Counted from the stretch's first letter, positions 1 to 7,087 are shown. The stretch: 15,434 bases of DNA from JAXHUA01 sp034189695 (GCA_034189695.1 JAXHUA010000039.1:1-15434), one strand, 5' to 3'. Notes: a model not told the origin generated them from the letters alone. Made by a program: numbers and translations.

Positions 1-1827
1 TTCACGCGCAATCCGAGCACCGGTGAGAGGGGTCTCTATGGCGAGTACCTGATTGAGGCCCAGGGTGAGGACCTTGTTTCCGGGGTGCGCACACCGCAAC
101 CGATAGCCACACTGGAGTCCGCAATGCCTGACATCTATGCTGAGCTGCAGACGACTGCTGACGCCCTGGAGTGCCATTTCAGCGATATGCAGGACATAGA
201 GTTCACTGTTGAATCCGGGAGATTCTATGTTCTTCAGACAAGAGGGGGGAAGAGGAGCGGCAACGCGGCGGTGAAGATCGCCGTTGACATGATTCGCGAG
301 GGATTGATCGCCCGCGAGGAGGCCATCGCGCGGGTGACTGTGGGTGACGTTGGCGGACTTCTGCACAAACAACTCAAGACCCCCGACGCATACCCCCCGA
401 TAGCCAATGGCCTCAACGCCGCGCCGGGTGCAGCTGGCGGCAAGGTGGTGTTCGACACGACCGAGGCGCTGGCTCAGTCAGCAATGGGCGTGCCGGTGAT
501 CCTGGTGCGTCCCGAGACAAGCCCTGATGATATTCAGGGAGTGGCAGCGGCCGCTGGGGTGCTGACTCAGAGGGGCGGCCTCACTTCCCACGCCGCCGTT
601 GTCACCAGGGCTATGGGCAAACCATGCATCTGCGGAGCCGAAGGCATCAGCATCGACCTGGTGGGAAGGCGGTTCAGCGCCAACGGACACATCATCACGG
701 AAGGTGACGAAATCACAGTAGACGGCACCAGCGGCAATGTGTACCAGGGCCTCCTTCCCCTGGAGGAGGTCAGGCTCACTCCCGAGCTCGAGGAACTCCT
801 GAGCCTGGCGGACGGTTTCAAGCGGCTTGGCGTGAGAGCCAATGCTGATACACCAGAGATGATAGCCCAGGCCCGGACATTCGGCGCCGAGGGAATTGGC
901 CTGTGCCGCACCGAGCGTATGTTCAATGCTCCAGTCCGGCTCTCGGTCATCAGGGACTTCATAATGGCGGAAGACGTTGCGTCGCGGACGCTGGCAATCG
1001 AGCGCCTGCGTGAACTCCAGACGAGAGACTTCGTGAATCTGTTCAAAGAGCTTGACGGCTTGCCTATCGTTATCAGACTTCTCGACATGCCTTTGCATGA
1101 GTTCCTCCCCTCGGAGCACGAAGTGACCGATCCCCTGGTTAGGGAGAGAATCGCCGAGCTCAAGGAAACGAATCCGATGCTCGGTCACCGGGGAGTGAGA
1201 CTCGCTGTGACCACGCCGGATATATACAAGATGCAGATTGAGGCGATTGCGCAAGCCCTCACGGAGGTCTCCGCCGATGTCTCAATCATGGTGCCCCAGG
1301 TAATCACGGCTCAAGAGGCACGCGCCGTGAAGGGGTTGCTCAAAGGGCTCAGCTTGAAGTTCGGCGTCATGATGGAGACAGTGCGCGCGTGCATGCGCGC
1401 CGGGCACCTGGCCGAGGAAGCCGACTTCTTCTCATTCGGGACCAACGACCTCACCCAGGCCGTCTTCTCCTTCAGCAGGGAGGACGTCGAGAAGAAGTTC
1501 CTCTCCACCTACCGGCGCCTGGGGATACTGCGGGACAATCCGTTTGAAGTGCTCGATGTCAAGGGTGTCGGCCGTCTAATGGAGACGGCGGTATTCTGGG
1601 CTCGGCGCACCAGAAGGGAAATCGAAATCGGCGTATGCGGTGAACAGGCCGGTGAGCCCCGCTCTGTCCGCTATCTGCACGGCACCGGTGTTGACTACGT
1701 TAGCTGCAGTCCCTTCCGAATACCGATAGCCAAGCTGGTGGCGGCGCAGGCCGCTCTTCAGGCGAGGGCTGACGGTTCCCAAATCGAGCGCCCCTCCATC
1801 GACGGTGTGCCCAGCCTGGCCGGGTAG
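1..1827 (+). CDS. ppdK: Pyruvate, phosphate dikinase, C-terminal part (5' end outside window)
   Basis: The reading frame is open from base 1 and gives 608 residues beginning FTRNPSTGE, a conserved stretch of the ATP-grasp domain. By position of the phosphohistidine, about 258 N-terminal residues are missing. The enzyme interconverts ATP, Pi and pyruvate with AMP, PPi and PEP in the cytosol. The swivelling phosphohistidine domain shows GGLTSHAAVV (His near visible residue 197). The PEP/pyruvate barrel shows GIGLCRTERMF, IRLLDMPLHEFLP, MMETVRA, GTNDLTQ and GVCGEQAG. Matched to Clostridium symbiosum PPDK, the equivalents of Arg561, Arg617, Glu745, Asn768, Asp769 and Cys831 are all present. The usual EHGG after the catalytic Cys is EQAG, and IEIPRA is METVRA, so this is a divergent but apparently active member. 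A short C-terminal extension follows the normal family end. Confidence 0.95.
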   Translation, partial: FTRNPSTGERGLYGEYLIEAQGEDLVSGVRTPQPIATLESAMPDIYAELQTTADALECHFSDMQDIEFTVESGRFYVLQTRGGKRSGNAAVKIAVDMIREGLIAREEAIARVTVGDVGGLLHKQLKTPDAYPPIANGLNAAPGAAGGKVVFDTTEALAQSAMGVPVILVRPETSPDDIQGVAAAAGVLTQRGGLTSHAAVVTRAMGKPCICGAEGISIDLVGRRFSANGHIITEGDEITVDGTSGNVYQGLLPLEEVRLTPELEELLSLADGFKRLGVRANADTPEMIAQARTFGAEGIGLCRTERMFNAPVRLSVIRDFIMAEDVASRTLAIERLRELQTRDFVNLFKELDGLPIVIRLLDMPLHEFLPSEHEVTDPLVRERIAELKETNPMLGHRGVRLAVTTPDIYKMQIEAIAQALTEVSADVSIMVPQVITAQEARAVKGLLKGLSLKFGVMMETVRACMRAGHLAEEADFFSFGTNDLTQAVFSFSREDVEKKFLSTYRRLGILRDNPFEVLDVKGVGRLMETAVFWARRTRREIEIGVCGEQAGEPRSVRYLHGTGVDYVSCSPFRIPIAKLVAAQAALQARADGSQIERPSIDGVPSLAG

Positions 1828-1842
1828 ACTCCCGCCGGGAGT
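1828..1842. terminator. Short hairpin at the ppdK stop codon
   Basis: Directly after the ppdK stop, ACTCCC and GGGAGT form a perfect 6-bp stem with a GCC loop. No U-tract follows, so intrinsic termination is uncertain. It lies between the convergent ppdK and msrA genes and may only be a 3'-end stabilising or weak termination hairpin. Confidence 0.3.
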
Positions 1843-1901
1843 ACGTGGCGACCGTTTGGCTTCTTCTCCGCCCCGCAAACCGCCGGGCCGGCCCTGCGTG
1901 A

Positions 1902-2717
1902 CTAGGCTCTCGGTGCTTCCTTCAGACAGCACGTCGCAGCACTCAGCCTCGAAGAGGCGATGTCCAGAAGCCGTGCCTGTCCCTGAGGAGTGAGGCCAAG
2001 GCTTTCTATTTCCGCCTCGAGCTGCTGCAGCACGCCGAAACCGGCCACGTAGCCATTGATGCGCGCCACCGCGGTGGACCCAACGAAGTCCTCCAGGCGC
2101 GGATAGATATCGACAAGCTCTCTCAGAATCTCTGGCACGCGTCGCAAGAAGTACTTCTGATGATAGTCCTCGGCCAGATAGAAACTGCCTGCCGGGACAA
2201 TCTCGGTGAACACCTTTGTCCCCAGTTCAAGCTCCTGCCGCTCTTTCGTCTCGACGGCCAGCCTCTTCTGCTCTTCGTCGTGGTAGAAGACTATCGACAT
2301 GTACTGGCGCGATTGGGCGTCATAGACCGGATCGTGACTGCCCCAGAACACGTCGAGAAGCTCCGCATACGATATCTGAGCCGGGTCGTATTCAATCCGC
2401 ACCGTCTCACTGTGGTCACCGAGGCTGTAGTACGTTGGATTCATACCTGTACCGCCAGCGTAGCCGACACTGGTACTTATCACACCCTTGAGACTCCCGA
2501 ACCGGGCGTCAGGTCCCCAGAATCAGCCAAGGGCGAACGTGGCTGTCTGAGTCGTGACCGGCCTATTGAGGTCGATCTGGGGAATCATGGCCTCACCACC
2601 TCCCGAACCGCTACTGCTCAGACCAATGCAACCAGCGGTTGACATAATGATTAAGCAGACAACTGCCAGGATCAAACGATACATCAGTCTCTGAGTCGCC
2701 ACCCTGAGACGTTTCAT
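1902..2717 (-). CDS. msrA: Peptide-methionine (S)-S-oxide reductase MsrA, predicted selenoprotein lipoprotein
   Basis: One frame runs from ATG at 2717 to TAG at 1902 (271 codons), interrupted only by TGA at codon 65. That codon lies exactly where the family has its catalytic Cys: ATFALG-U-FWGPDARFG, then VISTSVGYAGG, TYYSLGDHSETVRIEYDP, DPVYDAQSRQYMS and AEDYHQKYF, all standard MsrA motifs. A SECIS-like hairpin follows the TGA. I therefore read codon 65 as selenocysteine. MsrA reduces methionine-S-sulfoxide in oxidised proteins. Residues 1-30 form a lipoprotein signal (basic start, LILAVVCLIIM core, STAGC lipobox, Cys30), followed by a Ser/Gly linker, so the enzyme would sit on the outer face of the membrane. 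Met44 has GGGAGG about 10 nt upstream and could give a cytoplasmic form. A Cys-Cys pair at 263-264 may act as resolving cysteine. The alternative is a nonsense mutation making this a pseudogene; the intact frame and hairpin argue against that. Confidence 0.85.
2492..2525 (-). promoter_or_regulatory. Bacterial SECIS-like hairpin in msrA mRNA
   Basis: On the msrA transcript the UGA is followed by 19 nt and then a GGUUC loop. The loop is closed by GACGCCC (2510-2504) against GGGAGUC (2498-2492): six Watson-Crick pairs with one G-A mismatch in the middle. Bacterial SECIS elements lie inside the coding frame just after UGA. They have an apical loop starting with G or GG (GGUCU in E. coli fdhF, 18 nt after UGA) that SelB binds. 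Position, loop sequence and stem all fit. Confidence 0.7.
2523..2525 (-). other. In-frame UGA at the MsrA catalytic position, predicted selenocysteine codon
   Basis: Reading the minus strand, GGC TGA TTC TGG GGA gives G-U-F-W-G in place of the invariant GCFWG. The codon is one base away from TGC or TGT. TGA is used as a normal stop elsewhere in this window (the aldo/keto reductase, typA and the first RRM gene), so general reassignment of TGA is unlikely. Confidence 0.78.
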
Positions 2718-2729
2718 TGCCCTATAAAC

Positions 2730-2761
2730 ATTATACCCGAATCCACCCCGTGGGTTCCCAC
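2730..2761 (-). promoter_or_regulatory. Putative msrA promoter with dyad over the -35 region
   Basis: A perfect TATAAT reads on the minus strand at 2735-2730. No -35 hexamer lies 16-18 nt upstream; instead there is a dyad, GTGGGAACCCAC (2761-2750), with 5-bp arms centred on the -35 region. This arrangement suits an activator-dependent or repressed promoter. The predicted transcription start is only about 4-6 nt before the ATG at 2717, so the message would be nearly leaderless for the long form, or have a leader of about 135 nt for a start at Met44. Confidence 0.45.
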
Positions 2762-2824
2762 AACAACAGGCCTGCCGCGACAGTCCCCACGTCGACCACT
2801 ATGCCACCCGCTCGCTTGCGCAGG

Positions 2825-2853
2825 TTGCATGGCACCACGTCTCAGTCTAGAAT
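2825..2853 (+). promoter_or_regulatory. Putative promoter of the acyl-CoA ligase operon
   Basis: TTGCAT (2825-2830) and TAGAAT (2848-2853) are separated by exactly 17 nt. The -10 matches the sigma-70 consensus at 5 of 6 positions; the -35 keeps TTG only. A start near 2860 would leave a leader of about 187 nt carrying two strong hairpins. Confidence 0.45.
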
Positions 2854-2880
2854 CTCACTAGTCGGTATACGGTTCGACAA

Positions 2881-2985
2881 CACCGCGACAGACATGCCGC
2901 CACGTGAAATAGCGGCGCAGTGTCGCGGTGACCGGGTGGCCTACAGGTGAGGACGGCCCGAGCCGAGCCGCGCCACAAGGCGTGG
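2881..2985 (+). promoter_or_regulatory. Structured leader: nested hairpin plus second hairpin
   Basis: CACCGCGACA (2881-2890) pairs perfectly with TGTCGCGGTG (2921-2930). Inside it GCCGC (2896-2900) pairs with GCGGC (2912-2916), making a two-tier stem with an internal loop. A second hairpin, CCGCGCC-ACAA-GGCGTGG (2968-2985), has 7 pairs including one G-U. Both lie between the predicted promoter and the ligase gene. I recognise no known riboswitch. A DNA-level operator is possible for the 10-bp dyad. Confidence 0.5.
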
Positions 2986-3046
2986 AGGTCTTGCCGTCTG
3001 GGGGCCAGTACAGAGAACCAGAGCAGCAAGTGAAAGGGGCAGAAGC

Positions 3047-4774
3047 ATGGTCGCAAAGACCCATCCCGAGTTCAGCATCCGGTACCCGCTACTGCTGACA
3101 ACGCTGATGAACAGGCCGGTGAGCCTCAAGCCCAACGAGACGGCTGTCGTGTACAGGAACCCGGACAGCGGTCAATACCTCAGACTCACCTGGCGGCAAT
3201 GGTACGAGCGCACCTGCCGCCTGGCGAACGCCCTGAGAGAACTCGGCGTGCAGCCTGGGCGTCCCGGCGCACCTGGCGATAGGGTGGCCACGATGGCCCT
3301 CAACCACCACCGTCACCTGGAGCTGTACTACGCGGTCTCCTGCACAGGCGCGGTGCTCCACGCAGTCAACACAAGGCTCTCCCTGGACCACATAGCCCAC
3401 ACGGTCGAACACGCTCAGGATAGAGTCATATTCTTCGACGATTCTGCTATGCCTGTGCTCGAAAAGATATACGACAGGGTAGCACCGCACGTAGAGAAGT
3501 TCGTCTATATGTCAGACGATATGGAGCAACCGCAGACGAAGGTGGAGCCCCTCTTCAACTACGAGAAGCTTCTCGGAGAGCAATCACAAGAATTCGAATG
3601 GCCGCACCTCGATGAGGACACTTTCGCCACGCTGTGCTACACCACCGGCACCACGGGTGTACCAAAGGGGGCCATGTTCACGCACAGGCAGCTCTACCTG
3701 TTGATACTGCATCAGATGGCCCACGCCAGCTTCGACGCGACTCCCGCGGTCTTGCCCCAGGGTGAGTCCTCCACCATCATGATCAACGTTCCGCTATTCC
3801 ACGTCCACGGCTGGGGCGTACCATACTCCAGCGTCTTTGGAGCGAGCAAGATAGTCCTCCCGGGCAGATTCACAGCTCAGGGCTTCTGTGAGCTGGTCGA
3901 AACCGAGCGAGTGACCAATACCAACCTTGTCCCGACCATGCTGGCCATGCTGGTCGCGTTCCCCGACCTGCACAAGTATGACCTGAGCAGCCTGGTCAAC
4001 ATCAGCGTTGGCGGCGGCGCCCTGCCGCTGGGCTTGAAGGCCAAGGCAGAGCAGGTGATCCCCGGTTTCACCGCCACGTCCGCGTACGGCATGACTGAGA
4101 CCGCCCCCTCAACAATCCGCTCGTTCATTAAGCGTTCTCTCAGAGACATGCCGCAGGAGAAGCTGGACGAGTATACGGTCAAGACGGGGATACCCCTTCC
4201 CGGTCTCAGGATTGAGGTTGTCGATGACGAGAACAGGCCGGTACCGCAGGACAACGAGACCATCGGCGAGATAGTCATTCGAGGGCCCTGGGTGATGGAA
4301 GGCTACTACCGGGACCCGGAAAGGACCTCCACGGTGTGGCGGGACGGATGGTTCCACACGGGTGACGTGGCCAAGGTCGACGAAGAGGGCTACATCACAA
4401 TCGCCGACCGCGTGACCGACGTGATTCGGAGCGGCGCGGAGATGATTCCCACCGTGCTGCTGGAGAACCTGACGGCCACGGCCGACTTCGTTCTGGAGGC
4501 AACCTACGTAGGCGTCCCCGACCCCATCTGGGGAGAGAGACCCATGGGCATCATAAAGCTCGTGCCCGGCGCCACCGAACGCGAAGAAGACATCTGCATG
4601 TTCCTTCAGGCTCATGGAGTGGACAAGGGCCGCATAGCCAAATGGATGCTCCCCGACTTCATGCTGATCACCGACGACATCCCCAAGACCAGCGTCGGGA
4701 AATACGACAAGATAGCCATCAAGAAGAGACTGGACGAGTTCCTGGCCAAGGCTACGAGGATCCGTGAAACGTGA
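3047..4774 (+). CDS. AMP-dependent acyl-CoA ligase (fatty-acyl-CoA synthetase family)
   Basis: This 575-residue enzyme activates a carboxylic acid with ATP to an acyl-adenylate and then transfers it to CoA. The adenylate-forming signatures appear in order: YTTGTTGVPKGAMFTH near residue 200, YGMTETAPS near 350, GWFHTGDVAKVDEEGY near 440, the hinge region DRVTDVIRSGAEMIP, and KTSVGKYDK with the catalytic lysine near the C-terminus. Length is normal for the family. The start is supported by AAAGGGG (3033-3039) 7 nt before ATG. The two MaoC genes downstream suggest a short operon that activates and then hydrates or dehydrates an acyl substrate. The chain length cannot be read from sequence alone; the overall pattern resembles medium/long-chain ligases (COG0318) rather than acetyl-CoA synthetase. 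Confidence 0.93.
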   Translation: MVAKTHPEFSIRYPLLLTTLMNRPVSLKPNETAVVYRNPDSGQYLRLTWRQWYERTCRLANALRELGVQPGRPGAPGDRVATMALNHHRHLELYYAVSCTGAVLHAVNTRLSLDHIAHTVEHAQDRVIFFDDSAMPVLEKIYDRVAPHVEKFVYMSDDMEQPQTKVEPLFNYEKLLGEQSQEFEWPHLDEDTFATLCYTTGTTGVPKGAMFTHRQLYLLILHQMAHASFDATPAVLPQGESSTIMINVPLFHVHGWGVPYSSVFGASKIVLPGRFTAQGFCELVETERVTNTNLVPTMLAMLVAFPDLHKYDLSSLVNISVGGGALPLGLKAKAEQVIPGFTATSAYGMTETAPSTIRSFIKRSLRDMPQEKLDEYTVKTGIPLPGLRIEVVDDENRPVPQDNETIGEIVIRGPWVMEGYYRDPERTSTVWRDGWFHTGDVAKVDEEGYITIADRVTDVIRSGAEMIPTVLLENLTATADFVLEATYVGVPDPIWGERPMGIIKLVPGATEREEDICMFLQAHGVDKGRIAKWMLPDFMLITDDIPKTSVGKYDKIAIKKRLDEFLAKATRIRET

Positions 4775-4836
4775 AACGCTGGCCGGACTTCGGCTTACCC
4801 ACCAATCCGGTCCTTCTCAGGGAAGGAGTCCGATAA

Positions 4837-5343
4837 GTGAGCGACTTGCTGGATAGTCTCAAGGAATACGTTGGCGTCGAAGCGGACCCTGTGGTGTATT
4901 CCATCGACGCAGGTGCCATCAAGTTCTACGCTGAGTCCCTCATGGACCCCGACCCGCTGTATCGGGATGAGGGCTATGCCAGAGCAACGCGGCACGGAGG
5001 AATCGTAGCCCCACTGACCTTCTATGGCGGGGCGACCTCCGTTCGCGACATGAAATCGGACGATCCACGAATGGTGTCGGCGGCGCACGTACCCGTGCCA
5101 CCGGGATGGGTCGGCCTGTATGCCGGGGATGACTTCGAGTTCCTCGCACCTGTTCAGCCGGGTGACACTCTGACCTGCCGTGAAAAAGTAGTTGACATCT
5201 ACGAGAGGCAGGGCCGCTCCGGTCACCTCATCTTCGTGGTCAGGGAGAAGGACTTCACCAACCAGCACGGCGAATTGGCATTGGTCAGAAGAGGGACGAT
5301 AGTCTATCGTGAGCCAGCAGCCAAGAAGGAGGAAGGCGATTAG
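4837..5343 (+). CDS. MaoC-like dehydratase, N-terminal (FAS1_DH type) subunit
   Basis: This 168-residue hot-dog protein contains YAESLMDPDPLYRDEGYARAT-type sequence followed by RHGGIVAPLTF, the hallmark of the MaoC dehydratase N-terminal family (PF13452). In that family the usual hydratase His is replaced by Tyr, as here (DPLY), so this subunit probably builds the substrate channel while its partner supplies the catalytic residues. GTG at 4837 is the start: GGAAGGAG (4821-4828) lies 8 nt upstream. It follows the ligase by 62 nt and overlaps or abuts the next hot-dog gene, so the two are very likely co-translated as a heteromer. Probable role: hydration or dehydration of a (3R)-hydroxyacyl / 2-enoyl thioester. 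Confidence 0.85.
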   Translation: MSDLLDSLKEYVGVEADPVVYSIDAGAIKFYAESLMDPDPLYRDEGYARATRHGGIVAPLTFYGGATSVRDMKSDDPRMVSAAHVPVPPGWVGLYAGDDFEFLAPVQPGDTLTCREKVVDIYERQGRSGHLIFVVREKDFTNQHGELALVRRGTIVYREPAAKKEEGD

Positions 5344-5764
5344 CGGGAAATCGACAATCCAAGACGTGAGCGAAGGCCTGGAGTTGCCAGCCCTCACCAA
5401 GGGCCCCATCATGGTACGTCATCTGGCCATGTTCGCCGCAGCCACCTCGGAGTTCGCCGACATCCACTACGACCGCGACTACGCCCAGTCAATAGGCCTT
5501 CCCGATATCGTTATTCAAGGAGTGTACAAGACGGCGACCATTGCGCAGATGCTCAAGGACTGGGTTGGTGATGGCAGCGCTGTCAGGCGGCTCACCGTCC
5601 AGCATAGGGGCTTGGACGTTGTCGGCAGCACTCTGACCGCGGGGGGCAAGGTGGTCAAGGTCTCTGAGGAACCAGATTTGCGACGGATTGAGTGTGAGGT
5701 CTGGATAGACAACCAGGATGGCCAACGGACGTCGACTGGAACCGCCAGCCTGGTTGTTCCCTGA
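5309..5764 (+). CDS. MaoC-like (R)-enoyl-CoA hydratase, catalytic subunit
   Basis: This is a hot-dog domain protein of up to 151 residues. FAAATSEFADIHYDRDYA aligns with the hydratase-2 motif (TGDxNPxHxD), keeping the catalytic His but with Glu in place of the usual Asp; GLPDIVIQGV continues the family pattern. The coordinates given use the GTG at 5309, which overlaps the upstream gene by 35 nt and has only a distant purine run. A near-perfect ribosome site, AAGGAGG (5326-5332), lies 6 nt before ATT at 5339, and that ATT overlaps the upstream stop as ATTAG. The true start may therefore be the rare ATT codon (141 residues). GTG at 5366 is too far from the site. Together with the preceding subunit it likely forms the active heteromer. 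Confidence 0.82.
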   Translation: MSQQPRRRKAISGKSTIQDVSEGLELPALTKGPIMVRHLAMFAAATSEFADIHYDRDYAQSIGLPDIVIQGVYKTATIAQMLKDWVGDGSAVRRLTVQHRGLDVVGSTLTAGGKVVKVSEEPDLRRIECEVWIDNQDGQRTSTGTASLVVP

Positions 5765-5855
5765 ATACTCGCCCCGCGTCAAGTTCCGCGTTCTCGTTGC
5801 TTCGGCTTCACATACGCCGTGTCTTTTGAAAGCGCGATTTCACCTCCCCAGGGGT

Positions 5856-7004
5856 TCACTGACGTGGGCCGAGCAGTTCGTGCGCCTTCCGCAGCCATTC
5901 GGGGATGGGGATTGCCTGGGGGCAGGCGTCCACGCACTCCTCGCACTCGATGCACTGGTCGGCCCGCTCGCCTTCCGGCAACCCCGCGGGCCCACGGTAG
6001 CGGAACCGCCCGGTCCGGGGATCATCATACATCACCGCCTCGTTGTATATGTTGAGTATGGTGGGTATCTGCACGCCGCTGGGACAGGGCATGCAATAGC
6101 CGCAACCAGTACACGGAACAGGACTCAATCGACGATAAGCCTCACGAGCCTGGTCGAACAGCGCTAGCTCATGCGTCCCGAGGATGCCGGGGCCGGCGCC
6201 GCCGGCCACGGTCACGTTCTCCGCTACCTGCTCGATCGTGCTCATGCCGCTCAGAACAACCGCGACCTCCGAATGGTCCAACACCCACAGCAATCCCCAC
6301 TCGGCCGGAGAGCGTAGTTGACCGGCACTTGCCCAGACCTTGGCCACCTCCTCCGGGGGCTCTTTGGCAAGCTGACCTCCTCGGAGCGGCTCCATGACCA
6401 CGACCGCCAATCCCTTGCTGGCCGCATACTTGAGACCGCGACGGCCTGCCTGGTAGTCCACGTCCATGTAATTGTACTGAATCTGGCACATGGTCCAGTT
6501 GTCGTAGACGTCGACGATCTCCTTGAAGACGTCGAACTCGTCATGAAAGGAAAACCCCAGGTAGTCGAAGCGACCGTCGGCCATCGCGCGCTCGGCCCAG
6601 CGGAGGACACCCAGATCCCGCACCCTGGCCCAACTGTCGTTGTTCAGCCCGTGCAGGAGATAGAAATCAATCTTCGATTGAAGACGCTCAAGCTGCTCAT
6701 CAAGGAGGCGGTCGAAGTCCGTTGCTGATTCGACGACGCGCACGTACAGCTTCGTCGCCAGCTTCACTCTACCACGATAGCCATCGCGCAGAGCCATGGC
6801 GACTACAGGCTCGCTCCGTCCCGCGTGGTACGGGTAGGCCGTGTCTATATAGTTGACACCGTGGTCAACAGCGTAGCGGATCATGCGAATGGACTCGTAC
6901 TCATCCACGCTCGCCGGGTCCCTGCCGGTCAGTGGGAGGCGCATCGCACCAAAGCCAAGCGCCGACACTCGCCAATCCAGTTTCCCAAACCTCCGGTACT
7001 GCAT
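5856..7004 (-). CDS. Aldo/keto reductase with C-terminal 2x[4Fe-4S] domain
   Basis: The 382-residue protein has an N-terminal AKR barrel (RRFGKLDWRVSALGFGAMRLP; NYIDTAYPYHAGRSE with tetrad Asp and Tyr; TKLYV with Lys; FYLLHGLN with His) and a C-terminal ferredoxin-like part. That part has two cysteine motifs, CTGCGYCMPCPSG and CIECEECVDACPQAIPIP, each spaced CxxCxxCxxxC. This matches the COG1453 group of predicted Fe-S aldo/keto reductases common in anaerobes; substrates are unknown. The Fe-S part suggests electrons may come from ferredoxin as well as NAD(P)H. The start at 7004 is set by GGAGGAG (7017-7011) 6 nt upstream. A longer frame to 7070 exists but lacks such a site and adds unconserved sequence. 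Confidence 0.92.
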   Translation of the reverse strand: MQYRRFGKLDWRVSALGFGAMRLPLTGRDPASVDEYESIRMIRYAVDHGVNYIDTAYPYHAGRSEPVVAMALRDGYRGRVKLATKLYVRVVESATDFDRLLDEQLERLQSKIDFYLLHGLNNDSWARVRDLGVLRWAERAMADGRFDYLGFSFHDEFDVFKEIVDVYDNWTMCQIQYNYMDVDYQAGRRGLKYAASKGLAVVVMEPLRGGQLAKEPPEEVAKVWASAGQLRSPAEWGLLWVLDHSEVAVVLSGMSTIEQVAENVTVAGGAGPGILGTHELALFDQAREAYRRLSPVPCTGCGYCMPCPSGVQIPTILNIYNEAVMYDDPRTGRFRYRGPAGLPEGERADQCIECEECVDACPQAIPIPEWLRKAHELLGPRQ

Positions 7005-7087
7005 CGGTCTCTCCTCCAAATGGCCGCCTTCACAAGCGGTTTTCTCCCAAGGGGCGTGAGGCACACGCACAGATCCGCGCGCTTGTT

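Noticed and set aside
478..1254. Minus-strand frame of 258 codons
   Set aside because: Antisense shadow of ppdK, common in GC-rich genes.
1902..2483. Stand-alone 193-aa MsrA starting at GTG 2483
   Set aside because: It would lack the catalytic motif, while the upstream in-frame sequence holds exactly that motif with TGA at the Cys position. The joined reading explains both pieces.
2523..2525. General reassignment of TGA (Gly or Trp code)
   Set aside because: Other genes in the window end properly at TGA (aldo/keto reductase, typA, first RRM gene), and TGA does not interrupt other well-known genes.
2523..2717. Separate 64-aa lipoprotein
   Set aside because: Its last residues ATFALG are the conserved start of MsrA, so it is the N-terminus of the same protein.
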